In this document: piece by piece, positions 12,656-52,582 of the stretch
Layout: each line of letters starts with the position of its first letter
Position numbering within the stretch: position 1 is the first letter of the stretch
From: Muraenolepis orangiensis
Lineage: Eukaryota > Chordata > Actinopteri > Gadiformes > Muraenolepididae
Direction of reading: 5' to 3'
Assembly: GCA_027704905.1 (NCBI GenBank)
Contig: CM051013.1
Location: 10,663,203 to 10,727,202, forward strand
Length of the DNA stretch: 64,000 nucleotides
Notes under the pieces: model-generated
Told to the model about the DNA's origin: nothing
Databases searched by the model: none
What the model saw: the letters and a program-made list of their open reading frames with translations, nothing else
Translations under genes and position numbers: made by a program

Positions 12656-15600
12656 CCATCCATCCATCCATCCATCTTCTCCCGCTTATCCGAAATCGGG
12701 TCGCGGAGGTAGCAGCTCCAGCAGGGGACTCCAAACTTCCCTCTCCCTGGCAACATCGACTAGCTCTGACTGGGGGATCCCGAGGCGTTCCCAGGCCAGT
12801 GTGGAGATGTAATCACCCCACCTGTACCTCGGTCTGCCCCGTGGTCTCCTCCCAGTTGGATGTGCCTGGAAAACCTCCCTCGGGAGGCGACCAGGAAGCA
12901 TCCTTACTAGATGCCCGAACCACCTCAACTGGCTCCTTTCTACGCGAAGGAGCAGCGGCTCTACTCCGAGTCTCTCACGAGTGACTGAGCTTCTCACCCT
13001 ATCCCTCAGGGAGATACCAGCCACCCTCCTGAGGAAACTCATTTCGGCCGCTTGTATTCGCGATCTCGTCCTTTCGGTCATTACCCATTGCTCATGGCCA
13101 TAGGTGAGGGTAGGAACGAAGACTGATCGGTAGATCGAGAGCTTTGCCTTCTGGCTCAGCTCTCTTTTGGTTACAACGGTGCGCCAAAGTGCACCCAATA
13201 CCGCTCCCGCTGCACCTATTCTCCTGTCAATCTCACGCTCCATCCTCCCCTCACTCGAGAACAAGACCCCGAGATACTTGAACTCCTTCACTTGGGATAA
13301 GGACTCCCTCCCTACTTGGAGTAGACAATCCACCGGTTTCCTGCTAAGAACCATGGCCTCAGATTTGGAGGTGCTGATCCTCATCCCAGCCGCTTCACAT
13401 TCTGCTGCAAACCGATCCAGTGAGTGCTGAAGGTCACATACTGATGACGCAAACAGGACCACATCATCTGCAAACAGCAGTGATTCAATCCTGAGCCCAC
13501 CATACTGAAACCCCTCCCCTCCATGACTACGCCTTGAAATCCTGTCCATGAAAATCACAAACAGGATGGGTGACAAAGCGCAGCCCTGGCGGAGGCCAAC
13601 ACCCACTGAGAACAGGCCTGACTTTGTACCGAGAATCCGGACACAGCTCTTGCTTTGGGAGTAGAGAGATTGGATGGCCCTCAACAATGACCCCCGCACC
13701 CCATACTCCCGCAGCACCCCCCACAGTATTTCCCGAGGGACCCGATCATATGCCTTCTCCAAATCTACAAAACACATGTAGACCGGATGGGCATACTCCC
13801 AAGCCCCCTCCAGGATCCTTGCAAGAGTGAAAAGCTGGTCCGTTGTTCCACGACCAGGGCGGAATCCGCATTGTTCCTCTTCAATCTGAGGTTCGACTAT
13901 CGGCCGAACCCTCCTTTCCAGCACCTTGGAGTAGACTTTCCCAGGGAGGCTGAGTAATGTGATACCCCTGTAATTGGCACACACCCTCTGGTCACCCTTT
14001 TTGAACAGGGGTACCACCACCCCCGTTTGCCACTCCTCAGGCACTGTCCCAGACTTCCACGCAATGTTGAAAAGACGTGTCATCCATGACAGCCCCTCAA
14101 CACCCAGAGCCTTTAGCATTTCTGGACGGATCTCATCAACCCCTGGGGCTTTGCCACTGCGGAGTTGTTTGACTACCGCAGTGACTTCCTCCAGGGAGAT
14201 TGATGTTTGCCGTCCTTCATCCTCCAGCTCTGTCTCTACCATTGAGGGTGTAGTTGGGTTAAGAAGTTCCACAAAGTGTTCTTTCCACCGCCCGATCACC
14301 TCCTCAGTTGAGGTCAGCAATGTCCCACCCTTACTGTACACAGCTTGGATGGACCCACGCTTCCCCCTCCTGAGGCGCCGGATTGTTTGCCAGAAACGCT
14401 TTGGTGCCGACTGAAAGTCCTTCTCCATGGCTTCTCCGAATTCCTCCCACACCCGCTGCTTTGCCTCCGCTACAGCCGAGGCTGCCGTCCTCTTGGCCTG
14501 TCGATACCTCGCAACCGAGTCCGGAGTCTCACAGGCTAACATAGCCCGGAAGGCCTCCTTCTTCAGCCGGACGGCTTCCCTGACCACCTGTGTCCACCAC
14601 GAAGTCCGAGGGTTGCCGCCCCTTGAGGCACCAATGACCTTGAGGCCACAACTCTCAACCGCAGCTTCGGCAATAGAAGCTTTGAACAAAGACCACTCTG
14701 GCTCAATGCCCCCAGCCTCCACAGAGATGCCCGAAAAATTCCGCCGGAGGTGTGAGTTGAAGGTCTCCCGGACAGGGGCATCCACCAGACGTTCCCAGTT
14801 CACCCGCACTACACGTTTGGGCTTACCAGGTCTGTCCAGAGGCTTCCCCCGCCATCTTACCCAACTCACCACCAGATGGTGATCGGTTGACAGCTCTGCC
14901 CCTCTCTTCACCCGAGTGTCCAAAACATGCGGCCTCAGGCCAGATGATACGATAACAAAATCGATCAAGGTGCTCTGGTACCATGTACACTTATGAGCAT
15001 CCTTATGTTTGAACATGGTGTTTGTTATGGCCAATCCATGACTAGCACAGAAATCCAATAACAAAACCCCACTCCGGTTCAGATCAGGTAGGCCGTTCAT
15101 CCCCAACACGCCCCTCCAAGTTTCCCCATCGTTACCCACGTGTGCGTTGAAGTCTCCCAGGAGGACTATAGAGTCCCCTTCAGGAGCCCCATGCAGGACT
15201 CCATCCAGGGTGTGCAAGAAGGCGGGATATTCCGAACTGTTGTTTGGTGCATAGGCACAAACAACAGTCAGAGTTTTCCCTCCCATGACCCTAAGGCGTA
15301 GGGAGGCGACCCTCTCGTCCACCGGGGTAAACTCCAACAAAGCGGCACTCAGCCGGGGACTTGTGAGTATCCCCACACCCGCCCGGCGCCTCACACCCTG
15401 AGCAACTCCAGAGAAAGAAAGAGTCCAACCCCTATCCAGGAGTTTAGTTCCAGAGCCAGTGCTGTGCGTAGAGGTAAGCCCCACCAGATCTAATTGGTAG
15501 CGCTCCACCTCCCGCACCAGCTCAGGCTCCTTCCCCCCCAGAGAAGTGACATTCCACGTCCCCAAAGCCAGTCTCTGTTGGCTGGGTTTGGTCCGTCGAT

Positions 15601-15681
15601 GCCCCCTGCCTTCACTGCCGCCTAACTGGCAGTGCACCCGACCCCAGTGGTTCTTCCCGTAGGTGGTGGGTCCGCGGGAAG
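12656..15681 (-). mobile_element. Full-length-looking LINE (RTE-like) with 12-bp target-site duplication
   Basis: A 3.0-kb non-LTR retrotransposon on the minus strand, flanked by identical 12-bp copies of gtggaaagctgt at 12644-12655 and 15682-15693. Its 3' end is a GGATGGAT-type microsatellite (CCATCCATCC on plus, 12656-12675), as in RTE-clade elements of fish. One uninterrupted ORF fills most of it. The 5' UTR is only about 44 nt, so a slight 5' truncation is possible. Confidence 0.92.
12686..15637 (-). CDS. LINE ORF: endonuclease-reverse transcriptase, 983 aa, intact
   Basis: An N-terminal apurinic-like endonuclease (LALGTWNVTSL at about 25-35; VCAYAPNNSSEYP; LLGDFNAHVGNDGETW; LSTDHHLVVSWVRWRG) is followed by a reverse transcriptase (GFRPGRGTTDQLFTLARIL; CFVDLEKAYDRVPREILW; GLRQGCALSPILFVIFMDRI; LLFADDVVLFAS; KEFKYLGVLFSSEGRMEREI). 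A C-terminal region holds SFLRRVAGISLRDRVRS, RWFGHLVRMLPGRLPREVF and RPRGRPRYRW. The catalytic FADD and endonuclease residues are present, and there is no stop or frameshift. Activity is inferred, not shown. Frames on the plus strand over this interval are shadows. Confidence 0.93.
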   Translation of the reverse strand: MHCQLGGSEGRGHRRTKPSQQRLALGTWNVTSLGGKEPELVREVERYQLDLVGLTSTHSTGSGTKLLDRGWTLSFSGVAQGVRRRAGVGILTSPRLSAALLEFTPVDERVASLRLRVMGGKTLTVVCAYAPNNSSEYPAFLHTLDGVLHGAPEGDSIVLLGDFNAHVGNDGETWRGVLGMNGLPDLNRSGVLLLDFCASHGLAITNTMFKHKDAHKCTWYQSTLIDFVIVSSGLRPHVLDTRVKRGAELSTDHHLVVSWVRWRGKPLDRPGKPKRVVRVNWERLVDAPVRETFNSHLRRNFSGISVEAGGIEPEWSLFKASIAEAAVESCGLKVIGASRGGNPRTSWWTQVVREAVRLKKEAFRAMLACETPDSVARYRQAKRTAASAVAEAKQRVWEEFGEAMEKDFQSAPKRFWQTIRRLRRGKRGSIQAVYSKGGTLLTSTEEVIGRWKEHFVELLNPTTPSMVETELEDEGRQTSISLEEVTAVVKQLRSGKAPGVDEIRPEMLKALGVEGLSWMTRLFNIAWKSGTVPEEWQTGVVVPLFKKGDQRVCANYRGITLLSLPGKVYSKVLERRVRPIVEPQIEEEQCGFRPGRGTTDQLFTLARILEGAWEYAHPVYMCFVDLEKAYDRVPREILWGVLREYGVRGSLLRAIQSLYSQSKSCVRILGTKSGLFSVGVGLRQGCALSPILFVIFMDRISRRSHGGEGFQYGGLRIESLLFADDVVLFASSVCDLQHSLDRFAAECEAAGMRISTSKSEAMVLSRKPVDCLLQVGRESLSQVKEFKYLGVLFSSEGRMEREIDRRIGAAGAVLGALWRTVVTKRELSQKAKLSIYRSVFVPTLTYGHEQWVMTERTRSRIQAAEMSFLRRVAGISLRDRVRSSVTRERLGVEPLLLRVERSQLRWFGHLVRMLPGRLPREVFQAHPTGRRPRGRPRYRWGDYISTLAWERLGIPQSELVDVAREREVWSPLLELLPPRPDFG

Positions 15682-15758
15682 GTGGAAAGCTGTATTACGA
15701 AAAAATTATGCTGATTGTTTTATCGCCCAGCCCTAATTTTACTTCAATTTTACTGGGG

Positions 15759-15937
15759 CCCACACTCTGCAAAGAAGACCCGCCCTACTCGGCCTCTGAT
15801 TGGCTCTGACCCTGATATTCTTACCCTATCCCTTACCGTCTCACTCCTCATGCCTTAACCTAACCAATCCAACCAATGAAGGCAACGAATACTAGCCAAT
15901 CAGAGGCAGAGTAGGGCGGGTCTTTACGGAATGTGGG
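15759..15937. mobile_element. MITE-like element with about 45-bp terminal inverted repeats
   Basis: The left arm 15759-15805 (core acccgccctact, gcctctgattggct) is repeated inverted at 15894-15937 with a 3-nt gap and a few mismatches. The 88-bp centre is non-coding. It lies within further repeat-like DNA (cagccctaatttt before; ggacggatggcaaccc at about 16032). Confidence 0.75.
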
Positions 15938-16059
15938 TGGGAAGAAAATACAGAACAAATCGCGGCCCATATTGATTCAAAACGGGACGGCTTTTATTGT
16001 CAAATACGGGACGATTCCTGTATTTTACAGGACGGATGGCAACCCTATATGGACCATGG

Positions 16060-16560
16060 TGGCTGAATAGTTATAAATTCAGTATAAAATGTAAAATTGG
16101 TGGGTCCAAATTGTATGGCATCAATGATCTGTTAACATCTGTTAAAATCACAGATGCATAAATCAAGGCCCACAGGTTAAAACAGCCACCACCACCACAC
16201 ACACTCAAGGAGAGAGATGTACCATCTGCGCTGTTCACCATGATTCAAACTCTTTGCAATAAACCGGATTCCTCATCACCCTGTATCCTTGTCTTCTGGA
16301 GGAGCCCTCAAGTAGCCATTTTAATGGCTGGTGGCAGCATCATCTACTACACTGGCGCCAAGGACAAGGCACAGCCACCTCCATGCCACCAACCAAACAC
16401 ACTCGACAACACTATAATTGTTTTGTTGTAGGCTAATTGGTGTTACATGAACTCAAAAACATATAATTTCAGTTATTTTTCTATGAGAAGTATGGTCAAA
16501 TATGTTAAACTACATACTTGTTTGTCAAATAATGTGACGGCAACTGCCTCCCTATCCCCG
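16060..16560. other. unassigned non-coding DNA
   Basis: No gene or family recognised. Confidence 0.5.
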
Positions 16561-16580
16561 CCCCGGTCAGGTACAAATTC

Positions 16581-16706
<126 letters not shown>

Positions 16707-17250
16707 AATACATTATCAATCAACCTTGGTGTGTGAACACAGCCAAGACAAAGACCCAGTAACGGCCAGCTCTCCACTGCCGGCTCTCTGGTTCTCAGGC
16801 GGTATCTGGGTGGGGGGGTTTTGCGGCCCTGAAAGCAGGGGCTGCATGTGGTAACTTCACAGTCTCATAAGGATTTACCAGAGGAGCTTTACAGAAATAC
16901 AACGTGAGGGGGAAAACATTGAAATAAAAATAAAAACCTCAAAAATACAATTCATGAATAAATAAAAACATATTGAACAGGCGCAGAAGGACTTTTAATA
17001 CATATATTAAGACACAATTTAAGAAAGGAAAACTGATTTACAAAAAGGGGTTAATTTCCAAATGTTATTTTCCATATGACAATGTCAATGTCAACTGATG
17101 AGTGTTCTTGTTTGTTAAACCCTTATACTACAGAATGACAGAATCACTGTTAGAGTCGGTTAGCACACAGAGATTAATAAGAAGATTAATAAGCAGAATA
17201 ATAAGCGCTGATGGCATTTGCTTCCCGCTCTAACACTCATGACATTTACA

Positions 17251-17612
17251 AAGGCTCTTCTCCCTATTATCCAATCAGGTCTGTGATGGTGCTAACAGGA
17301 TGCTCCCCCTACTATCCTAACAGGTCTGTGATGGTGCTAACAGGATGCTCCTCCTACTATCCTAACAGGTCTGTGATGGTGCTAACAGGATGCTCTCCCT
17401 ACTATCCTAACAGGTCTGCTGATGGTGCTAACAGGATGCTCTCCCTACTATCCTAACAGGTCTGTGATGGTGCTAACAGGATGCTCTCCCTACTATCCTA
17501 TCAGGTCTGTGGTAGTGCTAACAGGATGCTCCCCCTACTATCCTATCAGGTCTGCTGTGGTGCTAACAGGATGCTCCCCCTACTATCCTATCAGGTCTGT
17601 GATGGTGCTAAA
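17251..17612. repeat. 45-bp minisatellite, about 8 copies
   Basis: Copies of a unit starting ggtctgtgatggtgctaaca begin at about 17278, 17323, 17368, 17413, 17459, 17504, 17549 and 17594. The unit is a multiple of three, so a 15-residue repeat frame (VMVLTGCSPYYPNRS) stays open; nothing suggests it is expressed. Confidence 0.92.
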
Positions 17613-17889
17613 ATCAGAGCAACTTCCGACCACTAGACAGAGACCGCTGACCTCTTTCTCTTTGGTTTATTTTACTGATGAACAGCTTTTAGAAAGTCAG
17701 TGGTGAGGGGGCCATATTAGCTGCAAATGTCCAAGGCGTTCAGAAAGAACTAACACATTTTAAATTAATTTCATACATTTTGTCCACACATTTTTTCTTT
17801 TCAATGACTGCTGTTGTATTGCAGTCCTCGTGTCGTGTTTATCCATATATAGTTCCATCTCACCCTCTTCAGGAGAGAGACTGTGTACG

Positions 17890-19320
<1,431 letters not shown>

Positions 19321-19329
19321 GACCATAAT

Positions 19330-19435
19330 AGACTGATAGTGTATTAATCCCTGTGGGGGGTAAATTCATCCTCTGCACTGAACCCCTCCTTACCTGCTGG
19401 GAGCAGTGGGTCACCGCACCACGTAGTTTTTTTGT
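19330..19435 (-). mobile_element. SINE tail fragment
   Basis: On the minus strand it resembles the fish SINE tail cactgctcc..gggtt..tgcag..aattt seen at 45065-45115 and 52725-52775. Confidence 0.5.
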
Positions 19436-19932
19436 AGTGCCCTTGCCTTGCTTATGGGCAGGGTAGGAGTGTTAGCATACATGGGGGAAGCCAAGCTGCA
19501 GGCCTCCTGGTGGCAGCGGTTGGTCTGGAAGCCAGGACCTCCTGGCTGTGAGGCAGCAGAGCGGACCACTGAGACCATAAGGAGACCTTTCCTCAGGTCA
19601 GCGGGTGGAGAAGCCGCGAGGCTGTTCCTGATGGATATACTATACTTACCGGCCTTCCCAGTGGACTGTACAGAACAGAAGGGCTGATCTGTCATACTTC
19701 TGGGTGGACACTTGAGTCACTTTAGGATAGATTCTGGGTGATTGTCACACCTGGTAGTAAAACATACTGTACCTTTAAAGAAGCAAGGGGACAGAGAACA
19801 AACCTAGTATTTGTGTTTTTACTATAGCCCTGTTTTGGCCCAGAGGCCTTTGTTTCAAACCCAGTAGACCGCAATACATCTGAATCACGATGTATGATGA
19901 TCAATATCCCCCCTCCAACATTATTATAGACC

Positions 19933-20080
<148 letters not shown>

Positions 20081-20225
20081 GCACATGGAGAGAGAGAGAG
20101 AGATAGAGATGGTGTAAATGTAGAGAGTAAGAGGAATAGAAAACAACGAGGGAGAGAGAGAAACAAGGATCAGAATGCTGAAGAAGAATCCTTCATTGTC
20201 GAGCAATCCTTCTCTTACTTTAATT

Positions 20226-20296
20226 GATATATATATATATATACTATATATATATATATATATATAATATATATATACATATTTATATATATATAT
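20226..20296. repeat. (TA)n microsatellite
   Basis: TA array with three small interruptions. Confidence 0.9.
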
Positions 20297-20362
20297 TGCG
20301 GTGAGAGAGAAAGAGAAAGAGTAGAGACACAAAGAGACAGACAGAAAGACAGAGACACAGAG

Positions 20363-20366
<4 letters not shown>

Positions 20367-20457
<91 letters not shown>

Positions 20458-20461
20458 AGAG
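20367..20461. repeat. (GA)n microsatellite
   Basis: About 95 bp of GA with one interruption. Confidence 0.96.
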
Positions 20462-20685
20462 GGCACCTTGGTCATTGAGACTCCAGAGTCTGCTAGCAGA
20501 CTGGGTTACGGTTGCCAGTGTCAGTTTGCTGATGTTTCATACAATTCCACCAGGAAAGTTGAAAGTAGGGAGACAAAAACATTCTAAATTGTATAATAAT
20601 ATATTCAAAATACATTTTTTCATGAAGGTTGGGGACAACATTAATCACCTAGTTTGAGTTATGTGTTCAGTTATTATGTCTTTAT

Positions 20686-20751
20686 CTCTAATGATGTCAT
20701 GGTCACAAACTACTCTAAATTACAGTTCTTGTGACCATGACATCATTAGAG
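20686..20751. repeat. Perfect 23-bp inverted repeat
   Basis: The arm ctctaatgatgtcatggtcaca(a) at 20686-20708 is exactly complementary to 20729-20751, with a 20-nt loop. A partial third copy (gatgtcatggtgaca) follows at 20761. Confidence 0.9.
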
Positions 20752-20919
20752 TTCTTAACGATGTCATGGTGACACCCGGGGCAGGTCACCTGAGGCTAGG
20801 TCTGGCTGGCGAGGTCCGGGACTAGTGAGGTCTGGCTGGAGGTATGTGAGAAGAACAGGTGGTGATATGGTTGAGGTGTGGTTGAATACATCAACCACAC
20901 CATGTATTAAAAGGGGTTT

Positions 20920-21380
20920 GGTTAAGGTATGGTTGGGGGTATGGTTGAGGTGTGGGTGGGGATATGGTTGAGGTAAGGGTAGGGGTATGGTTGAGGTGAG
21001 GGTGGGGGCATGGTTGAGGTGAGGGTGGGGGCATGGTTGAGGTATGGGTCAGGGTATGGTTGAGGTAAGGGTAGGGTATGGTTGGGGGTATGGTTGAGGT
21101 ATGGGTCAGGGTATAGTTGAGGTAAGGGTGGGGGCATGGTTGAGGTATGGGTGGGGGTATGGTTGAGGTATGGGTGGGGGTATGGTTGAGGTAAGGGTAG
21201 GGGTATGGTTGAGGTATGGGTAGGGGTATGGTTGAGGTATGGGTCAGGGTATGGTTGAGGTGAGGGTGGGGGTATGGTTGAGGTGAGGGTGGGGGCATGG
21301 TTGAGGTGAGGGTGGGGGCATGGTTGAGGTATGAGTCAGGGTATGGTTGAGGTATGGGTGGGGGTATGGTTGGGTATGTG
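20920..21380. repeat. 24-bp minisatellite
   Basis: About 19 copies of a unit like ggtatggttgaggtatgggt plus gggg. The related 21690-21840 array uses a diverged unit. The Pro/Tyr/Leu/Asn/His frames on the minus strand follow from the 24-bp period. Confidence 0.92.
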
Positions 21381-21392
21381 TGATGAGGTGTA

Positions 21393-21671
21393 TGTGACAT
21401 TGGTCATACACACCACTAGTCGGCGCTGTGCTGCCGTGGTTGCAGAACTCTATATCTGTGTACATCCTTCAGTACACAAATGCTGCATACCAGAATAAGA
21501 TTCAGAAGAAGTCTGTTCTATTAAGGTTATCTAAAAGGCAACCCATGACATAACAAGTTGGCGATGAGGATGAGATGACTACTCGGATACCCCACATGTC
21601 CAGCACTGTTGCTGGACAGTCAGTTCATCTATTCTATTAAGGTTATCTTAAAGGCAACCCACGACATAACA
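21393..21671 (+). mobile_element. LTR-retrotransposon-like relic
   Basis: A TGT...ACA segment (21393-21555) is followed by agttggcgatgaggatg, which resembles a primer-binding region. The final 40 bp of the segment (21516-21555) recurs at 21632-21671 with two mismatches. This fits remains of two LTR ends with the interior deleted. No coding remnant is present. Confidence 0.4.
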
Positions 21672-21689
21672 TTATGCGTGGGGGATTGA

Positions 21690-21840
21690 GTGAGGTAAGG
21701 GTGGGGTTTCAGTGAGGTATGGGTGGGGATGTGTAGGGTATGGGTGGGGATATGTGTAGGGTATGGGTGGGGATATGTGTAGGGTATGGGTGGGGATACA
21801 GATGAGGTATAGGTGGGGGTATGGTTGAGGTATGGGTGGA
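21690..21840. repeat. diverged minisatellite related to 20920-21380
   Basis: Repeated gggtatgggtggggatatgtgta-type units of about 23-27 bp. Confidence 0.8.
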
Positions 21841-21859
21841 AGCAACAAAAAGCAATCAC

Positions 21860-22012
21860 AAACAGCAACGGGAGTTATTTTTTTAATAACAACGAACATC
21901 ACTATGACTATTCAGTGTGATTGGATCGTAATGTAAGTGTCATTTTGCTTAATCGCCAGACCTGGATTTCAAACACAACAACAGTAGTGTTAATGTGTGG
22001 CTACGGTCTGTA

Positions 22013-22047
<35 letters not shown>

Positions 22048-24500
22048 TGCCACTCATCTCCATCAGGTTGTGAGACGACCGGCCATCCTGGTCCCTCCTC
22101 TGGCGTGGCATCAGGGGGGGCCGCTAATGGCTTTTATTGATCGGACGAGTTGGTCGTTTGTCATGAACCAGTCAAAGGCCATTGCTTCCTAATGGCGTTG
22201 TTCAAACACAAATCTTTTGGATTTGAATAAATGGCAGCTTGCGTTCCCTGTCACTAAAAATAAACAGGCAGCAGGATTTGGCGGTTAGAAACAGGTACCA
22301 GGTATAGCTGCCTTTGTGTTACGGTCCTTTGTTGTTCACTCATGTTCATTTGCCATGGTTATTGTTGGAATAAATAATACAGTGTCAAGGTAGAGTATTG
22401 ATTTAGTTGGGTCCAGTAATATCTCCTTGCTGGCAGTTTGTCTTCATTTATTAGTTAGAACCTCGATTAGGTTAATTAAAGACGTCATTCCAGCACTAAA
22501 TGGCTTCTTTTGTTATTTATGTTGCTTGATTTCAATGTCGGTTTAATCATTGTGACTTAATGCACTTCTGTTTGATCTTTGCAGTTTTGATTTTTCTTTT
22601 TGAGTATTTTGTATGTCTGTGTGGTGAATGCTGTAGTCCACCCTGCTCTGTTGCCAAGGTTTCATCCTGCTGACAGAAGTTTCTTCTGGGCTTTGTGAAT
22701 GTAGAGCGTGAAGCCTTTTGGGGACTCTGATATTATGGGATGGATAAATAAAACAAGACTTTACACGACGTGGTTCAGGTGTCTTCAGGTCCCTGGTTAT
22801 ATGGGGTCTTACTATATTGACTATTTGGCAAAACAAAATGTCAAATATAGGGCTTTGTCTTTGGGTGTTCTTTGCTTGGCTCATTCCCTTATTCATATTA
22901 TCATCATTATTATTAAGGTATTATATATATATTTTTTTTATTTGTATTTTTTTTACTATTAAGGTATTATATTTTACTACGACTAAAACACATATTTTAT
23001 TAAATAAGAACAAAGCAATCAAGTGAAAATAGCAGGCAGTTTACGCTGAGCTGTACTTCGATTGGGGTTGTTGATTGCCCCCTAGTGGTACATTACCATC
23101 ATTACATCATTTTTGGACGTTTTTACAACCATTATATTTATGAAAGCCTAGTTTCCCAACCTTGAGGTTGGGACCCCACTTGAGGTTACCTGAAACGCAG
23201 ATGGGGTTGCAGGTGATTGCTGACTTATAAACTATAGATAGGCCCGATGGTCTTTTTTTTATTAATTGCAGCAGTTTGTTTTAAAAGCTAAAGTTATCTT
23301 ATAGCCACATGAACAGTCCTACACTGGGCCATTGATATTATGGGCAGATTGTGATAGGGTTACAATGATGTATGGGAAAGCGGATGCAGAACAATGCAAG
23401 AGGTTTCTGATCTAAAAATGGGGCCACAGGCCAAAAAAGGTTGAGAACCGAAAACTACTAGCATAATAAGCCCGATATACAGGATAATAAAAACAATACA
23501 CAGAAACATGACAACAGAAACTCCACATACATTTTCAGTGGTGTACAAAGTTTAATTATTGAAGAAGACGAAGGAGTGTATGCAGTTACACAGACGTGAA
23601 CGTGTTATCATGGAAAACGTTGCAGTCATCTCTTTGCATTGGTAGAAAACATGCTAGCAAACTCTTTTACCCAATCCTCAGAGAACAACTGGATTCCATA
23701 TTTTCTATCACAGAATTAGTAAACAACCTTGGTTTAAACTTAGATATTTTAAGATTGTCATATTTTAGATGTAGGTGCTGCTTGTTTTTTAAACTAAGTT
23801 TGTGTCTTTACTATCACATGATTGGCATAGCATGTTGCCCAGTTCATCTAATGTTTATGTGCATTTTCATTCATGATTTTTCTATTTGAGAACCACCCAG
23901 ACAGCAGTGTTAATACCCTGTTAAATTAGATGGGGAAATTATAATGCTCCAATGCTAATTGGGGAAAATCAAGGTATATTGGGGCAAACATAATACTGCA
24001 TACAAGCTTCTCAGATGCAAATGGGACTCCCCTATATGTTTCTTATTGCATTAGGACAAGTGTGGTGACACACCTATACTTTTTACCTTTGAGTGTGGAA
24101 TGGTCAAAGTCATGATTATTCATTAAACGACTTAAAAAAGTAAAAGTCTAAAATGAGAGAGAGGGAGCGAATGCGAAAGAGAGACAGTGATTCCTCTATT
24201 AATCGACACTACTAACATACGTATATGAGAAGTGAAGATTATGTGGTAAAAATTCTGCCTCTTCAGATAATTGGCTTTCAAGGTCTGGCAAAAAAAAAAA
24301 GCTAACATATCCTACCTTGAAAGCACACATGCATCCATTTTGGGTTTCTAGTCGTTTTCCTTAGTATAAAACGGTATTATTCTACAACCCAGGTAACAGT
24401 CTTTGACTCCTGAGTTTCGTCATGCCATGCAGGGTTCACGGGCTCATCGATTGGAAATCAAGGATTTAAAAGGGGACGTTTTCTCGGGCTTCACTGAATC
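21860..24500. other. unassigned non-coding DNA downstream of kcnq2
   Basis: Mostly unique AT-rich sequence. No gene recognised. The GC-balanced stretch 22070-22260 is a possible conserved element. Confidence 0.4.
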
Positions 24501-24519
24501 TATGACATTCAAAACAAGC

Positions 24520-24525
24520 TTTATT
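24520..24525 (-). terminator. candidate kcnq2 polyadenylation signal (AATAAA)
   Basis: The first AATAAA I find on the minus strand below the kcnq2 stop, about 0.9 kb downstream. Other AATAAA motifs lie further on, and Kv7.2 3' UTRs can be longer, so this is only a candidate. Confidence 0.25.
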
Positions 24526-25410
24526 TTTTAAGGCTGCTGATAATTAGCTCCCCCCACCCTTTGGCATCATTCTGCTTCATTCAAAAGAACCACAGCCAAC
24601 TACCCCATGTGATAACATTACCAACAAGCATCAAAATATTGCTTTAACTTTGGTGAACATGTAAGCAAGTGAGTACGGTGTACAAAGTACATTTCCGCCC
24701 AAACGTAGAAGGGACAAATACATAAGTATATATTATAAGTGCAAAACGTAATTCCTGCTATAACCATATTTGTTGCTCCTAAGTGTAATGTGTCAACATA
24801 AAGTAACATAACGCCTGAAATTTGACTCCAAAATATAACTGGAAGTAGTTGTTTTGTATTTTAGTCTAACGCAATATGAAGCTATTGAACAGCAGAATTG
24901 TTACTTCAACGTAATAGTCATGGCAACAAACTGCAAAATAGACAATCAATCTTTTGGTTTCCCATAAAAGTCCTGTAAGAATATTAATTAATTACGGGTG
25001 GCATTGTAACACGGACTGATTAACAAACACTTCACCATCTTCACTTCATCGTTGATACGTACGATTTTTTATCTCCTACTTAAATGTATTGGTATCAACA
25101 TTATAAGCCATTATATCACCGTCTTAATCCTCATCACCAGCTGAAGTTAATCATGGATACAATCCTAATGTAATTATCATCCATTTAACTTCATCACGTC
25201 ACCTTAATTTATAATGACCAGTCTTAATCATCCACACCCGTACCACCCATAGAGTATCGTAGTGTTCTCATGGATGATAGTCACTCACGTTGGCCACCAG
25301 GCTAAAGGTTAAGGTATTGGCAACATCCACCACTCCGACGCCCAGGCAGGCTGCTCACTACGCTCCTGGAGCTCATGGGACCAGGACCCTCTCTGTTCTC
25401 CAGTCCAGGC

Positions 25411-51999
<26,589 letters not shown>

Positions 52000-52223
52000 C
52001 CTAAAGTGGTCGAGACTCTGGCGGGCAGTTGTTCGCGGTGTCTTCGCCTCCGGGATGCATCGCCGGTGAGGAGGGGTGTGTGCTGCTCGACTCTGCTCTT
52101 GAATGCAGAAGGCGCCGGTTCACCCCCCCGTGAGAAACCAATTGCAATAACCGTCCGAAACTGCAATGTGTAAGCTTTTCCTCCTTGCCGTTATTTATCT
52201 TCCACCCCACCACCTCTTTTTTT

Positions 52224-52417
<194 letters not shown>

Positions 52418-52582
52418 TGATTTCCCTATGGTCAGATTTTCCCCTGCAATTTGTGCCGTTTAATGTAATGAACTTGAGATTAAAATAAACAAAGCAAAGT
52501 TAGCTTCGAGAGGTTATCACACTTAAAAAAATGTGTGGGACCCATTAAAACACCACAGCACACTCATCACGTGTCAGACTGA

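Noticed and set aside
13167..14882. Plus-strand ORFs of 86-151 codons
   Set aside because: They are antisense shadows of the intact LINE ORF.
17211..17706. Repeat-protein ORFs with VMVLTGCSPYYPNRS units
   Set aside because: A consequence of the 45-bp period; no start context, splice signals or family match.
20891..21400. A 169-codon Pro/His/Tyr/Asn repeat ORF
   Set aside because: Translation of the 24-bp minisatellite.
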